Source of the DNA: CAYXLI01 sp964464925
GTDB taxonomy: Bacteria > Acidobacteriota > Terriglobia > Bryobacterales > Bryobacteraceae
Reading direction: 5' to 3'
Assembly: GCA_964464925.1 (NCBI GenBank)
Contig: CAYXLI010000013.1
Span: forward strand, 62,001 to 126,000
DNA: 64,000 nt
Of the stretch, positions 51,263-61,600 are shown piece by piece. The position numbers were made by a program, and so were the translations under genes. How positions within the stretch are numbered: position 1 is the stretch's first letter; every line of letters begins with the position of its first letter. Under the pieces are notes generated by a model. That model was not told the origin of the DNA. It made no database searches and was given only the letters and a program-made list of their open reading frames with translations.

Positions 51263-53224
51263 TCAGTCCATCAACCCGAATGCGATGATCGTCTGGCCCG
51301 CGGCGACCGCGATGTACTCGGCCCCGTCGAATTGATATGCCATCGGCGAAGCCTTCCAAATCTCGTTCGCATTGAATCGCCACAGCGGTTTGCCGTCTTT
51401 TGCGTCTACGGCCATGAACAAGCCACTGTCCTCGCCGAAGAAGACCAATCCAGTAACAGTGGCGAGCGTCCCGCCCCAGGAGTTCGCTGGTCCTACCTGC
51501 GGCAGTTCCCAAGCGATCTTCCCAGTCTGCAGGTCGATGGCTCGCAAATACTTCTGCGGCACCTCTCCGGGTACTGGCCTTTGCGATCCGCCTAGGTATC
51601 CTCTGCCGGCCTCCCAGTCTGCAGCAGCTACGCGATAGATATTGCACTTCTCCAATGTCTGCGCATAGAACAATCCCATGGCGGGAAGGTAAGAGGACGA
51701 ATACCAATTCGAAGCGCCATCCTGTGACGGACACGCTTTCACGCCGCCCTGTACCTTCTCCGGCGGGTTCAGGACGGGCTTTCCATCGGGTCCGATTCGC
51801 GAAGCCCAGTTCAGCTTTTTTACGAACGGTTCCGCCAGCAGCAGCTTTCCATTCACGCGATCCAATACATAGAAGAACCCGTTCCGGTTCGCCATGACGA
51901 GCAGCTTCTTTTCCTCGCCGTGCCATTTCGCATCGAGAAGCAGAACGGGCTCGGTCGCATCCCAGTCATACAGATCGTGCGGCGTGAACTGGTAATACCA
52001 CTTCAGTTTGCCGGTCTTCGCATCCAGCGCCACGACGGAGCACGAGTACAGATTATCGCCTTCACGTTCCTCGCCGTTGTAGTCCGGACCCGGATTGCCT
52101 GTCTGCCAATAGACAGTGTCTAGCGCGGCATCGTAGGATCCGGTGAACCATGCCACCGCGGCTGGATGTTCCAGAGCCTTCCCTTTCCATGTCTCCGATC
52201 CCGGCTCGCCCTTCGCAGGCACCGTCCAGAAGCGCCAGACTTCTTTCCCCGACGACTGATCATAGGCCGCGATGAACCCGCGAGCACCCTGCTCCCCGCC
52301 GGCCGTGCCGGAGACGACCAGGTTTCCGACCGCCAGAGGAGCCGATGTCGCGTTGTAGTTCAGGTGCCAGTCGGCCATCTCCGTTTCCCACAGCACTTCG
52401 CCGGTAAAGCGGTCGAGTGAAAGAAGGTGCGCGTGGTCCGTTACCATGAACAGCCGGTCGCCGGCCCGCGCCACGCCACGATTGAATCCGCCCGCGGCAT
52501 TGCCTGCCAGGCCCTTGGTGCGCGGTCTCTGGAAATGCCATAGCTGCCTGCCATTACCGGCGTCCAGCGCATAGCACTCATTCGCGCTGGTGACGTACAT
52601 GATGCCGTCCACAACTACTGGTGTTGTCTCCATCCTGGGCACGTCGGGCATCGTGAAGACCCACTTCGGTGCCAGCTTCGCCACGTTCGACGGACCGATC
52701 TGTTTCAGCGTAGTGTAGCGATTGCCTTTGGGATCTCCGTTATAGGTGGGCCATTGCACCTCTGAAGTAACTGGCCGCCACTTCGATCCTGCGGCGCGCA
52801 TCAGATGAATGCGATGATCATCCGTACGCAGAGCCAGATCCTCGGTGCTCTCATTCAAAACAATTCCTTCCAGCGTCTTGCCGCTGGTGGTCTCCACTTT
52901 CTTGCGAACCGGTGCGGTCATGCGGCGCTGGACCCGGACGGAACGGAGAAACTCTGTCAGGTTGGAGAGTTGCTGATCCTTCACACTCGCAAACGCGGGC
53001 ATGCCCCGGTTCGGCAACCCTTCGTGGATTACCGTGGTAAGACGTTCGTCATCCATGCGGGAGATCCGGCCGATAATCGGAGGTCCCAATTCACCGCCCA
53101 TCAGGTCGCCACCATGGCACACCGAACATAGGTTGTCATACAGCTTGTGGCCTGCGGTCACATCTGCCACAGCAATGGAGGAGCAACCGAGAACACCAAT
53201 CCACGCGAACAATGAAAGCTTCAT
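51263..53224 (-). CDS. Cytochrome c-PQQ dehydrogenase fusion (quinoprotein)
   Basis: A 653-residue periplasmic protein. Signal peptide (ending SIAVAD), then a mono-heme cytochrome c domain (about 22-100) with CSVCHGG and the distal Met in RGMPAFASV. Residues about 105-165 are a short linker domain (GKTLEGIVLNESTEDLALRT). The PQQ beta-propeller fills about 170-650 with NGDPKGNRYTTLKQIGPSNV, DATEPVLLLDAKWHG and WGGTLATVTGLVFFGEDSG. Such enzymes oxidise alcohols or aldoses and pass electrons to the heme. Substrate not readable. Confidence 0.9.
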   Translation of the reverse strand: MKLSLFAWIGVLGCSSIAVADVTAGHKLYDNLCSVCHGGDLMGGELGPPIIGRISRMDDERLTTVIHEGLPNRGMPAFASVKDQQLSNLTEFLRSVRVQRRMTAPVRKKVETTSGKTLEGIVLNESTEDLALRTDDHRIHLMRAAGSKWRPVTSEVQWPTYNGDPKGNRYTTLKQIGPSNVAKLAPKWVFTMPDVPRMETTPVVVDGIMYVTSANECYALDAGNGRQLWHFQRPRTKGLAGNAAGGFNRGVARAGDRLFMVTDHAHLLSLDRFTGEVLWETEMADWHLNYNATSAPLAVGNLVVSGTAGGEQGARGFIAAYDQSSGKEVWRFWTVPAKGEPGSETWKGKALEHPAAVAWFTGSYDAALDTVYWQTGNPGPDYNGEEREGDNLYSCSVVALDAKTGKLKWYYQFTPHDLYDWDATEPVLLLDAKWHGEEKKLLVMANRNGFFYVLDRVNGKLLLAEPFVKKLNWASRIGPDGKPVLNPPEKVQGGVKACPSQDGASNWYSSSYLPAMGLFYAQTLEKCNIYRVAAADWEAGRGYLGGSQRPVPGEVPQKYLRAIDLQTGKIAWELPQVGPANSWGGTLATVTGLVFFGEDSGLFMAVDAKDGKPLWRFNANEIWKASPMAYQFDGAEYIAVAAGQTIIAFGLMD

Positions 53225-53310
53225 GGTTGTCGAGAGTTGGCTCTTATCTTATAGCCACCACATACGTACGTTCAGGAGACCCAAAACCCGCCCGTCGTAA
53301 ACTTTTTGCT

Positions 53311-53329
53311 TACAATGGTCATTGACCAT
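53311..53329. promoter_or_regulatory. Palindrome at the succinate dehydrogenase promoter
   Basis: ATGGTCA-T-TGACCAT (53315-53329), a perfect 7-1-7 palindrome overlapping a TACAAT (-10 like, 53311-53316) about 45-60 bases before sdhC. Placement suggests an operator, but no factor can be named. Confidence 0.45.
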
Positions 53330-53374
53330 CATCTTCAAAACCGAGGACATCTTAATCAAAATGAGGTGCTGCGA

Positions 53375-54058
53375 ATGAACGCGGTCGCAGTCGACACCCG
53401 CTTGGGCAGGACTCTGCGCTTCTACTCCACCACGGTAGGGAAAAAGGCCGTCATGGCTGTGACAGGCGCGATCGGGTTCGGATTCCTGCTTGCCCATCTC
53501 GCGGGCAATCTGCAAATGTTCGCCGGCCGCGAGCAGATGAACCACTACGCGGAGGCGCTGCGAGCGGTACCGGCCATGCTCTACGGAGCACGCCTTGTGC
53601 TTTTGTTAGCGGTCATTCTTCACATCACTGCCGCCGTGCAGCTCACGTTATTGAAGAATGCCGCGCGCCCCGTAGGCTATGTGAAGAAGAAGCCCACCAC
53701 GTCCAGCTATGCGTCACGAACAATGTATTGGAGCGGCCCGATCATTGGCGCGTTCATCCTTTTCCATTTGGCGCATTTTACGTGGGGCATCGTGCACCCG
53801 GATTTCCGCGAGTTGCAACCCTACGATAACGTCGTGGCTGGTTTCCACGTCCTGCCGGTGACTTTCTTCTATATCTTGGCGATGGTATTGCTGGGTCTGC
53901 ATTTGAACCACGGGCTCTGGAGCATGTTCCAATCACTGGGCATCAGTCATCCGAAATATACGCCCAAGCTGAAAGCATTCGCTGTGCTCTTCAGTGTCCT
54001 GATCACCGCAGGCTTCATCTCGATTCCTGTAGCCGTACTGGCGGGGATTCTCTCGTAA
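53375..54058 (+). CDS. sdhC: Succinate dehydrogenase/fumarate reductase cytochrome b subunit
   Basis: Membrane anchor of complex II, 227 residues from ATG 53375 (GAGGTG seven bases upstream). Five hydrophobic segments, with VTGAIGFGFLLAHLAGNLQMF, ILFHLAHFTWGIVH and LGLHLNHGLWSMFQSLG carrying the histidines expected to bind two hemes b, as in the Bacillus/Wolinella type single large b-subunit. No sdhD is present or needed. First gene of sdhC-sdhA-sdhB. Confidence 0.95.
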   Translation: MNAVAVDTRLGRTLRFYSTTVGKKAVMAVTGAIGFGFLLAHLAGNLQMFAGREQMNHYAEALRAVPAMLYGARLVLLLAVILHITAAVQLTLLKNAARPVGYVKKKPTTSSYASRTMYWSGPIIGAFILFHLAHFTWGIVHPDFRELQPYDNVVAGFHVLPVTFFYILAMVLLGLHLNHGLWSMFQSLGISHPKYTPKLKAFAVLFSVLITAGFISIPVAVLAGILS

Positions 54059-54062
54059 ACCT

Positions 54063-55976
54063 ATGGAACTAGATTCAAGAGTACCTTCCGGCCCGATCGA
54101 ATCGGCCTGGGACCGGGCCCGCTTCGAAATGAAGCTGGTGAACCCGGCCAACAAGCGCAAGTTCAACGTGATCGTGGTTGGGACTGGCCTCGCCGGAGCT
54201 TCTGCCGCGGCAACGCTGGCGGAACTCGGCTACAACGTCAAAGCGTTCTGCTTCCAGGATTCGCCGCGCCGCGCGCATTCCATCGCTGCACAGGGTGGCA
54301 TCAATGCCGCGAAGAACTATCAGAACGACGGCGACAGTATCTACCGCCTGTTTTATGACACTGTCAAGGGCGGCGACTTTCGCGCCCGCGAAGCAAACGT
54401 CTACCGTCTGGCGCAGATCAGCGTGAACATCATCGACCAGTGCGTCGCTCAGGGTGTTCCGTTTGCGCGCGAGTACGGCGGCACTCTCGCGAATCGCTCC
54501 TTCGGCGGAGCGCAGGTTTCGCGTACGTTCTATGCACGGGGGCAGACGGGCCAGCAGCTTCTCCTCGGCGCCTATCAGGCCCTTGAACGCCAGGTCGGGG
54601 CAGGAAAGGTACAGATGTATCCGCGCACCGAAATGGTCGATCTCGTCGTCATCGACGGACGCGCGCGCGGTATCGTGACCCGCGACCTCACGACGGGCAA
54701 GATCGAATCGCATGCCGCCGACGCGGTAATCCTGGCGACCGGTGGTTACGGGAACGTTTACTACCTCTCCACCAACGCGAAAGGCTCCAATGCCACTGCG
54801 ATCTGGCGTGCTTACAAAAAAGGTGCGTTCTTCGGCAATCCCTGTTTCACGCAGATTCATCCCACGTGCATTCCGGTGTCGGGCGAGTATCAATCGAAGC
54901 TGACGCTCATGTCCGAATCGCTCCGAAATGACGGGCGTATCTGGGTACCGAAGAAGCAGGGCGATACTCGTCCTCCCAGCCAGATTCCCGAAGAGGAGCG
55001 CGACTATTACCTTGAGCGCCGGTATCCCAGTTTCGGCAACCTGGTCCCGCGTGACGTGGCATCGCGTAATGCGAAGGCCGTTTGTGATGAGGGCCGCGGA
55101 GTAGGCGAGACCGGGCTTGGCGTTTATCTCGATTTTGCGGACGCGATCAAGCGCCTCGGCCAGAGGACGATCGAGGAACGCTACGGCAATCTGTTCGACA
55201 TGTATGCGCAGATCACGGGCGAAGATCCTTATAAGGTTCCTATGCGCATCTTCCCGGCGATCCACTATACGATGGGCGGGCTTTGGGTTGACTATCAATT
55301 ACAGAGCACAGTTCCAGGCCTCTTCGTGCTCGGCGAAGCCAACTTCTCCGATCACGGCGCAAACCGTCTCGGCGCCAGCGCTCTGATGCAGGGCCTTTCC
55401 GATGGATACTTCGTCATCCCATACACGATCGGCAACTATCTGGCTTCCGAGAAGTTCGAAAAGATCGATGCGTCACGTCCTGAGTTCCGGCAATCGGAAG
55501 CTTGTGTCAATGAACTTATGAAGAAGTTGCTTTCCATTCGCGGGAAGCGCACCGTCGCTTCGTTTCACCGGGAACTCGGCAAGACGATGTGGGAGTATTG
55601 CGGAATGGCTCGCAACGCGCAGGGGCTGGAATACGCGATCACCAAGATTCAATCACTCCGGGAAGAGTTCTGGGAAAACGTAAATGTGCTCGGCGATTCC
55701 GGCGAATTAAATCAAGCGCTGGAGCAGGCAGGACGAGTCGCCGATTTTCTGGAATTAGGAGAATTGATGTGTTTGGATGCGCTGCATCGGAACGAATCCT
55801 GCGGCGGTCACTTCCGTGAGGAGTATCAGACGGAGGACGGAGAAGCGCTTCGCGATGACGCGCGCTATTCTTACGTCGGCGCCTGGCAGTACAGCGGCTA
55901 TAACAACCAGCCGATCCTGAATAAGGAGCCGCTGGAATTCCACTACGTGCATCCTTCCCAACGGAGCTACAAGTAA
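54063..55976 (+). CDS. sdhA: Succinate dehydrogenase/fumarate reductase flavoprotein subunit
   Basis: Catalytic FAD subunit, 637 residues. FAD-binding VIVVGTGLAGASAAATLAELGYNV, the flavin-attachment region RAHSIAAQGGINAAKNYQNDGDS, substrate residues THPTCIP-like IHPTCIPVSG and HYTMGGLWVDY, and ANRLGASALMQGLSDG. The C-terminal region ends with YVHPSQRSYK. Four bases after sdhC. Sequence alone does not tell the physiological direction. Confidence 0.97.
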   Translation: MELDSRVPSGPIESAWDRARFEMKLVNPANKRKFNVIVVGTGLAGASAAATLAELGYNVKAFCFQDSPRRAHSIAAQGGINAAKNYQNDGDSIYRLFYDTVKGGDFRAREANVYRLAQISVNIIDQCVAQGVPFAREYGGTLANRSFGGAQVSRTFYARGQTGQQLLLGAYQALERQVGAGKVQMYPRTEMVDLVVIDGRARGIVTRDLTTGKIESHAADAVILATGGYGNVYYLSTNAKGSNATAIWRAYKKGAFFGNPCFTQIHPTCIPVSGEYQSKLTLMSESLRNDGRIWVPKKQGDTRPPSQIPEEERDYYLERRYPSFGNLVPRDVASRNAKAVCDEGRGVGETGLGVYLDFADAIKRLGQRTIEERYGNLFDMYAQITGEDPYKVPMRIFPAIHYTMGGLWVDYQLQSTVPGLFVLGEANFSDHGANRLGASALMQGLSDGYFVIPYTIGNYLASEKFEKIDASRPEFRQSEACVNELMKKLLSIRGKRTVASFHRELGKTMWEYCGMARNAQGLEYAITKIQSLREEFWENVNVLGDSGELNQALEQAGRVADFLELGELMCLDALHRNESCGGHFREEYQTEDGEALRDDARYSYVGAWQYSGYNNQPILNKEPLEFHYVHPSQRSYK

Positions 55977-55978
55977 AC

Positions 55979-56752
55979 ATGAATCTCAAGCTGCATATCT
56001 GGCGGCAGAAGAACTCTGTTGACCAGGGACGCATTGTGACCTACGACATGCCAGGTGTGAGTACCGAGATGTCGTTCCTCGAGATGCTCGACGTATTAAA
56101 CGAGCGGCTGACTGACAAGGGCGAGGAACCCGTGGCGTTCGACCACGACTGCCGCGAAGGCATCTGCGGATCCTGTGGATTCATGATCAATGGCATTGCT
56201 CATGGCCCTCAACCCGGTGTGACTGTCTGCCAGTTGCACATGCGCCATTTCAAGGATGGGGACGAACTGTACCTGGAGCCCTGGCGCGCGCATGCGTTTC
56301 CAATCGTGAAGGATCTGGTCGTGAATCGTTCGGCATTCGATCGCATCATCGCAGCGGGCGGGTTCATCTCCGTTCCCACAGGCAGCGCGGTCGATGGCAA
56401 CGCGATTCCCGTTCCCAAAGAAGAATCCGACCGCGCAATGGACGCGGCTCAATGCATTGGCTGCGGAGCCTGTGTGGCGGCTTGCCCGAACGCAGCCTCC
56501 GCACTCTTCACAGGAGCGAAGATCTCGCACCTCGGCCTGCTGCCTCAAGGCCAGCCGGAGCGCGAGCGCCGCGCTATCCGCATGGAGGCCCAAATGAACC
56601 TCGAAGGCTTCGGCAACTGCACGAATATCGGAGAATGCGAAGCCGTCTGCCCGAAGGAGATCAAACTCGAGGTCATCGCCCGCCTGAACCGCGATTTCAT
56701 GAAGGCGAGTTGGAGCGAACGTCCTGAGGCGCTGGCCGGCGGCGTCGGCTAG
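55979..56752 (+). CDS. sdhB: Succinate dehydrogenase/fumarate reductase iron-sulfur subunit
   Basis: Electron-transfer subunit, 257 residues. The [2Fe-2S] ligands are in DCREGICGSCGFMINGIAHGPQPGVTVCQ, and the [4Fe-4S]/[3Fe-4S] ligands in CIGCGACVAACPNAA and CTNIGECEAVCPKEI. Two bases after sdhA. Completes the operon. Confidence 0.97.
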   Translation: MNLKLHIWRQKNSVDQGRIVTYDMPGVSTEMSFLEMLDVLNERLTDKGEEPVAFDHDCREGICGSCGFMINGIAHGPQPGVTVCQLHMRHFKDGDELYLEPWRAHAFPIVKDLVVNRSAFDRIIAAGGFISVPTGSAVDGNAIPVPKEESDRAMDAAQCIGCGACVAACPNAASALFTGAKISHLGLLPQGQPERERRAIRMEAQMNLEGFGNCTNIGECEAVCPKEIKLEVIARLNRDFMKASWSERPEALAGGVG

Positions 56753-56760
56753 TCAGTCGG

Positions 56761-57288
56761 TTACTTCTTTGGTTCGGTCGATGGCGGCACCACGTTTTTC
56801 AGGCGCATATAGGTCACCAGATTTCCGTAGTGCTCCCAGGCGTGCATGGTGTTGAAGGTGAGCAGGCCGTTGCGTGTGCGGTCGTTCTGGCCCACCTTGA
56901 TTAGTTCACCTATGTTCTTGTCGTTCAGCGAATCGTACACCTTGTCACAGTAGGCAAGCGATTCCTGGAGGGCGGCGGAAATTTCGGCTTTCGTTTTCTT
57001 CGTCTTTTCTGTCTCAGGTGCGGGAGCTTTGTCGCCGGCCACTGCGGAGCAAAAGAAATGCTCGGCGTCCGCGATGTGACCGATCAGCTCGCCAAACGAA
57101 CGCACCTCCGGTGTGGGTTTGAAGGCATAGTTCTCTTCTGGCATTTTCTCTGCCGTTCTCCGGAGAAGGCCATTCAATTGAGTTTGAAAGTTGCGCGTGG
57201 CGCCGCTAACTGTCTTCAGGTCAGGAGCATCGGCGCCGGACGCGATCAGGCTGAATGCGATGGGGAGGTACAGGGATTTGGTAAGCAT
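56761..57288 (-). CDS. DinB-family protein, exported
   Basis: A 175-residue DinB-like four-helix protein from ATG 57288 with a signal peptide (ending SLIASGAD). Helix 1 has FQTQLNGLLRRTAEKMPEENYAFKPTPEVRSFGELIGHIADAEHFFC, the family signature with metal-type histidines, and the last helix TMHAWEHYGNLVTYMRLK. Many DinB proteins are metal-dependent thiol transferases or of unknown function; an exported one is unusual. The frame extends to 57414 but overlaps the next gene, so the shorter start is preferred. Confidence 0.85.
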   Translation of the reverse strand: MLTKSLYLPIAFSLIASGADAPDLKTVSGATRNFQTQLNGLLRRTAEKMPEENYAFKPTPEVRSFGELIGHIADAEHFFCSAVAGDKAPAPETEKTKKTKAEISAALQESLAYCDKVYDSLNDKNIGELIKVGQNDRTRNGLLTFNTMHAWEHYGNLVTYMRLKNVVPPSTEPKK

Positions 57289-57367
57289 CCCACCCACGGA
57301 CGAGCGACGAACAGATTCGTCGCTGTTCTGGGGCGAACGGTAGTCCGGCAGGGGCGAAACGGGTTTT

Positions 57368-58606
57368 TTACCAGTTGGTGATGGATCCGTCCGGGCGGAA
57401 GAATGTCTGCGCACGCGCGGTCACGTACTGGTTGATCTCGGTGATCAGTTTCAACTGCTTCATGTCGAGCTCCACACCGATGCCCGGGCGTTCATTCGCG
57501 AACAGCTTGCCATTTTTGAAATCCAGACAAACGGGAAGGTGCGGCAGCGTCCTGCCCTGGAAATTGTATTCCATGATTACTGGGCCTGAATAGGTTCCCA
57601 GTGTATTCACCAAGGCGGCGGTTGCGATCGGGCCCGTGAAGTGTGGCACGATGCCGACGAAGTGAGTCTCGCAGATCGCCATAATCTTCAGCATCTCGGT
57701 AATCCCGCCGCAGTTCGGCAGAGTCACCCGGTTCCAATCGATATCGTGCGCTTCCACGAGCTTGTTGAAATCCCAGCGATTTCCCCATTCTTCGCCCGCC
57801 GCAATCGGCACTTTTACCTGCCGGCGCAGAAGCGGAATGTCTTCCAGGAACGCTTCCGTGCGAACCGGATCTTCGACGAAATAGGGTGCGAGGTCTTTGA
57901 TCAGGTCGCAGCCGCGCAGCGCTTCATGCAAATCGAAACGCTGGTGGAAATCGACACACCAGTCGCCGCTCTTGCCCACACCATCGCGCGCCTGCTGGCA
58001 CTCGGCCGCAAGCTGATCGAGCTTGGTTCGTGAGTTGAACGTGGTATTCGCCGGCGTATCCGCGGCTCCCATGCGGAACGCGCGGTAACCGGCTTCGATC
58101 GTGAGTTGCGCGCGCTCTTTGATGCTCATGCCCGGCTTTACGCCCGGGATGAGCCCCGCCGTGTTGTAGCATTCCACGTGGTTGCGCACCATACCGCCGA
58201 GAATCTTGTGAACCGGCAGATTGAGCGCCTTACCCTTCAGATCCCACAGCGCGAGGTCGAGTGCTCCGATGGCATGTGTCTTCTCGCGCCCCGCCGGGTA
58301 AAAGAAGGCGCGGTTCATGTCCTGCCAGAGCCGCTCGATGTACTGCGGATCCTGGCCGATCAACCGTCCCGCGCTTTGCTCCAGCATGTCGCGCGAGCCG
58401 CCCTCGCCGATTCCCGTCAGCCCCGCGTCGGTCTCAATCGTGACCACCAGATCACTCTGGTTGAATAACGGATTCTTATTCGGCGGCTCATACACGCGCA
58501 CGCGCGTGATCTTCATCTTCGGGATAGCCGCCTGCGCCAGCTTCGGCGTTGCCGTAATCGCCGCTGTGCCCGCGGCTATAGCTTGAAAGAACGATCTGCG
58601 TTTCAT
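57368..58606 (-). CDS. Enolase-superfamily sugar-acid dehydratase, Tat-exported
   Basis: A 412-residue mandelate racemase/muconate-lactonising family enzyme with a Tat signal (MKRRSFFQAIAAGTAAITATPKLAQA). Metal ligands and acid-base residues are visible: VDFHQRFD (Asp plus His, as in D-galactonate dehydratase), FVEDPVRTE (Glu), IAAGEEWGNRWDF (Glu) and VPHFTGPIATAA (His). Most likely dehydrates an aldonic acid, but here in the periplasm. It lies 9 bases downstream of a TonB receptor gene on the same strand, so it may process the imported substrate (inference). Confidence 0.9.
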   Translation of the reverse strand: MKRRSFFQAIAAGTAAITATPKLAQAAIPKMKITRVRVYEPPNKNPLFNQSDLVVTIETDAGLTGIGEGGSRDMLEQSAGRLIGQDPQYIERLWQDMNRAFFYPAGREKTHAIGALDLALWDLKGKALNLPVHKILGGMVRNHVECYNTAGLIPGVKPGMSIKERAQLTIEAGYRAFRMGAADTPANTTFNSRTKLDQLAAECQQARDGVGKSGDWCVDFHQRFDLHEALRGCDLIKDLAPYFVEDPVRTEAFLEDIPLLRRQVKVPIAAGEEWGNRWDFNKLVEAHDIDWNRVTLPNCGGITEMLKIMAICETHFVGIVPHFTGPIATAALVNTLGTYSGPVIMEYNFQGRTLPHLPVCLDFKNGKLFANERPGIGVELDMKQLKLITEINQYVTARAQTFFRPDGSITNW

Positions 58607-58615
58607 ATCGAATGT

Positions 58616-61600
58616 CTAAAATTGAAGTCTCAGCGCCAATTGCATCTGGCGAGGATTGCCCACCGTCGAGGTTATCGTACCCACCGCGCCACTGCCAATA
58701 TTCGCGTTCGGCTGTCCGAATTGCGGGTGGTTGAAGAGATTAAAAGATTCGGCCCGGAACTGTAGCGTAGTGCGTTCAAGAATGCGGAAATCTTTGAACA
58801 GCGACGCATCCACGTTCGTACGCCCAGGTCCGAAGAGGATGTCGCGCCCGGCATTGCCGTATACGAATTGAGCGGGCACCGTGAACGCCGAGGCATCGAA
58901 CCAGCGACTCAGAGAACGCTCACTGGCCGGAAGCGTGCCCGTGCCAACCCGGTTGGGGCGGCTGCCGGTTCCGGTGTTTACAGTCGGGCTGTTTAACTGC
59001 GGTGTAAACGGCAGACCCGTCTGCGCCTGTACCACCGTGTTTACCTGCCAGCCGCCGAGCGCGATCGCCGCCGGTCCTTTTAATCCAAAGCCCGGCATGC
59101 GATACGTGAGACTCGCTGTGAAGCGGTGGCGAATGTCGAATGCGGAGTTGCCGCGATCCACATTGCGATAGCGCGGATCCTGCGGTGTTCCGGTGCCGCC
59201 CCCGAAATCGGTAGCCACGTTGTCGATCGAATGCGACCACGTGTAGCCGAACAAGCCGGTGAGTCCCGCCGAAAGCCGCTTCTCTGCCGAGAGTTGCAAC
59301 GCGTGATACGAACTCTTGCCGTCCGACACGTAATAAGTCACATCGCCGAGCCCTGGCCGCACTGCGTAGTAAGGACGCCGCGGCCCCGTAGGGCCCGGTC
59401 CCGGAACCGGCTGATTGAGATTGAAGCTGTTGCCGAGACGGCGCCCGAGATTCCCGACATACGCGACGCGAACTACGGTCAAGATCGGAGATACTTCGTG
59501 CTCCACCGTAAGATTAAATTGCTCGGCGTACGCTTGCCTGATGTCTTCCGGAATTCCAATCACGTTGCCCGTCGGGTTTGCCAGGGCATTGAAATTTACT
59601 GTCGGCGCGGGCGGGAATCCGCCGCTGACGCGTGGTCCAAGCGTCTGGTCACCCGGGCTGATCGATAGCACCGGGCCGAACGGCATCTGCCGGTCCAGCC
59701 GCAGCAGCGCGCCTCCATTTCCGTTCGGATTATAGAAAAGTCCAAAGCCGCCGCGCACCACAGTTCTGGGAAGCACGTTATAGGCAAAGCCGAACCGCGG
59801 AGCCCAGTCGCTCCAATCACCACCGACGCCCGCGGTCGGGCCGACGCCGCTCTGGCCTGCGACTTTCATCGTTGCTGAGAACGGATCGAAATTCGCCCAG
59901 CGATTTGCAACTTCGCTATACGGGCTGTAGTATTCCCAACGCAACCCGAGGTTCAACGTGAGTTTCGAATTCACACGCCAGTCGTCCGCAATGTAAAGCC
60001 CCGTCTCCCAACCGCGCATGCCCGGCCAGACGAGCAGGTAGTCTTGCTCAAGGAGTGTCGGATAGCCCAGGAGCATGCTCGCGATCGAATCCCCGGAGTT
60101 CTGTCCCGGGTTGGCGGTGAAGCCCGTGCTGAAGTTGAAGCGGCCATTGCCGCGATTCGTCTGATACTCCGTAATCTGCCGCCGCCGCACATCCACCCCG
60201 CCTTTCAACGTGTGCGTTCCTATGGTCCAGGTGAGGTTATCGACTTCCTGAAATGTGTTTTCGCGCCGCAGAATCGGCAACGATCGGCTCTGCCCGATTC
60301 CCGCATAATTCGAAGGCGAAAAGATAGGAACTGCTGTCTGCAGCGCGTTCGGATTTGCGTTCGAAACGCCGAGCAGCACACCGAGCGCTTCGTCCGGCGT
60401 TGCCCCCGCCTGTGTGTAGTCCACGCGGAAGCGATTGAATCCGAGGCGGAATTCATTGATGATCCGCGGACTGAAGATGTGGTTGTAGCTCGCGACCGCA
60501 TGTTGCACCGGTGTCGAGGACGTGCCCGCGAACGAATCCTCATTGCCGAGTTGGATGGGGTGCGCGATGCCCGCTACTGTCACCGGCGGGAACGTGTTCG
60601 GCACGATCGTGTCCGTCTTCTGCGTAGAGTAGCGCGCGAACACGTTATTGGTCGAATTGATCTGATGATCCACGCGTACGTCACCTTGATCCCAGTTCTG
60701 AATCTGATTCAGGTTCGCCACGTAGTTGTTCACCAGCGCGGAGGTTTGGGGCGCGGGATAAGCATTGATGAGCTTGGCCGTGACCGGGTCGAACCGGTTT
60801 GACGGAATCACGTTTCCGGGGAACTGCGTGCGCATGTAAGAGGAACCAGCCGGCGTCGTCGTAAGTGGATCGAAGATCTTCACCGGCAACTGGCTGAAAT
60901 CGCCTTGCCGCATCTGCAGCGTGGGCACCGTGAGCGTCAGCAGCGATTGTGCATTGCGGCGGAATCCCTCGTAGTCCACGAAGAAGAACGTGCGGTTCTT
61001 GCCGTTGTACACCTTCGGAATCCGCACCGGCCCGCCGAACGAGCCGCCGAACTGGTTATACCGGAACGACGGGAACGGCGTACCAACCCGGTTGAAAAAG
61101 TTGCGGGCATCCATCGCCGAATTGCGGAGAAACTCGAACGCGCTGCCGTGCCACTCGTTGGTGCCGGATTTCGTGATCACGTCAACAACCGCGCCGGAAT
61201 TGCGCCCCTGGTCGGCGCTGAACAGATTCGTCTGTACCTTGAATTCGCGAATCGCGTCAATTCCCGGACGCAGAACGATCGAGAGAGTCAGACGATCATT
61301 GTTGTCCACTCCGTCGAACAGGAAATTGTTTGAGCCTTCGCGGTTGCCGTTGGAAAAGATCTCAGTGCCAGGCCGGCGGTCGTCGGGCCGCGTACCGCTC
61401 ATGATCGTGCCGGAGACGCTGAAACCGGTGCCGTTCACGCCCGGAGTGAGCGTCGCGAGTTGCACGAAATTGCGGCCGTTCAATGGCAATTCCTGGGTAA
61501 GCTGCGTGCTGACCGTAGTGCCGAGCGAGGCGGACTGGCTCTCCAGCAAAGGCGCGACAGCCTGCACTTCCACAGCCTCGCTGACCTGCCCGAGTTGTAG

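Noticed and set aside
54075..55298. 407-codon minus-strand frame opposite sdhA
   Set aside because: Antisense shadow of the flavoprotein gene.
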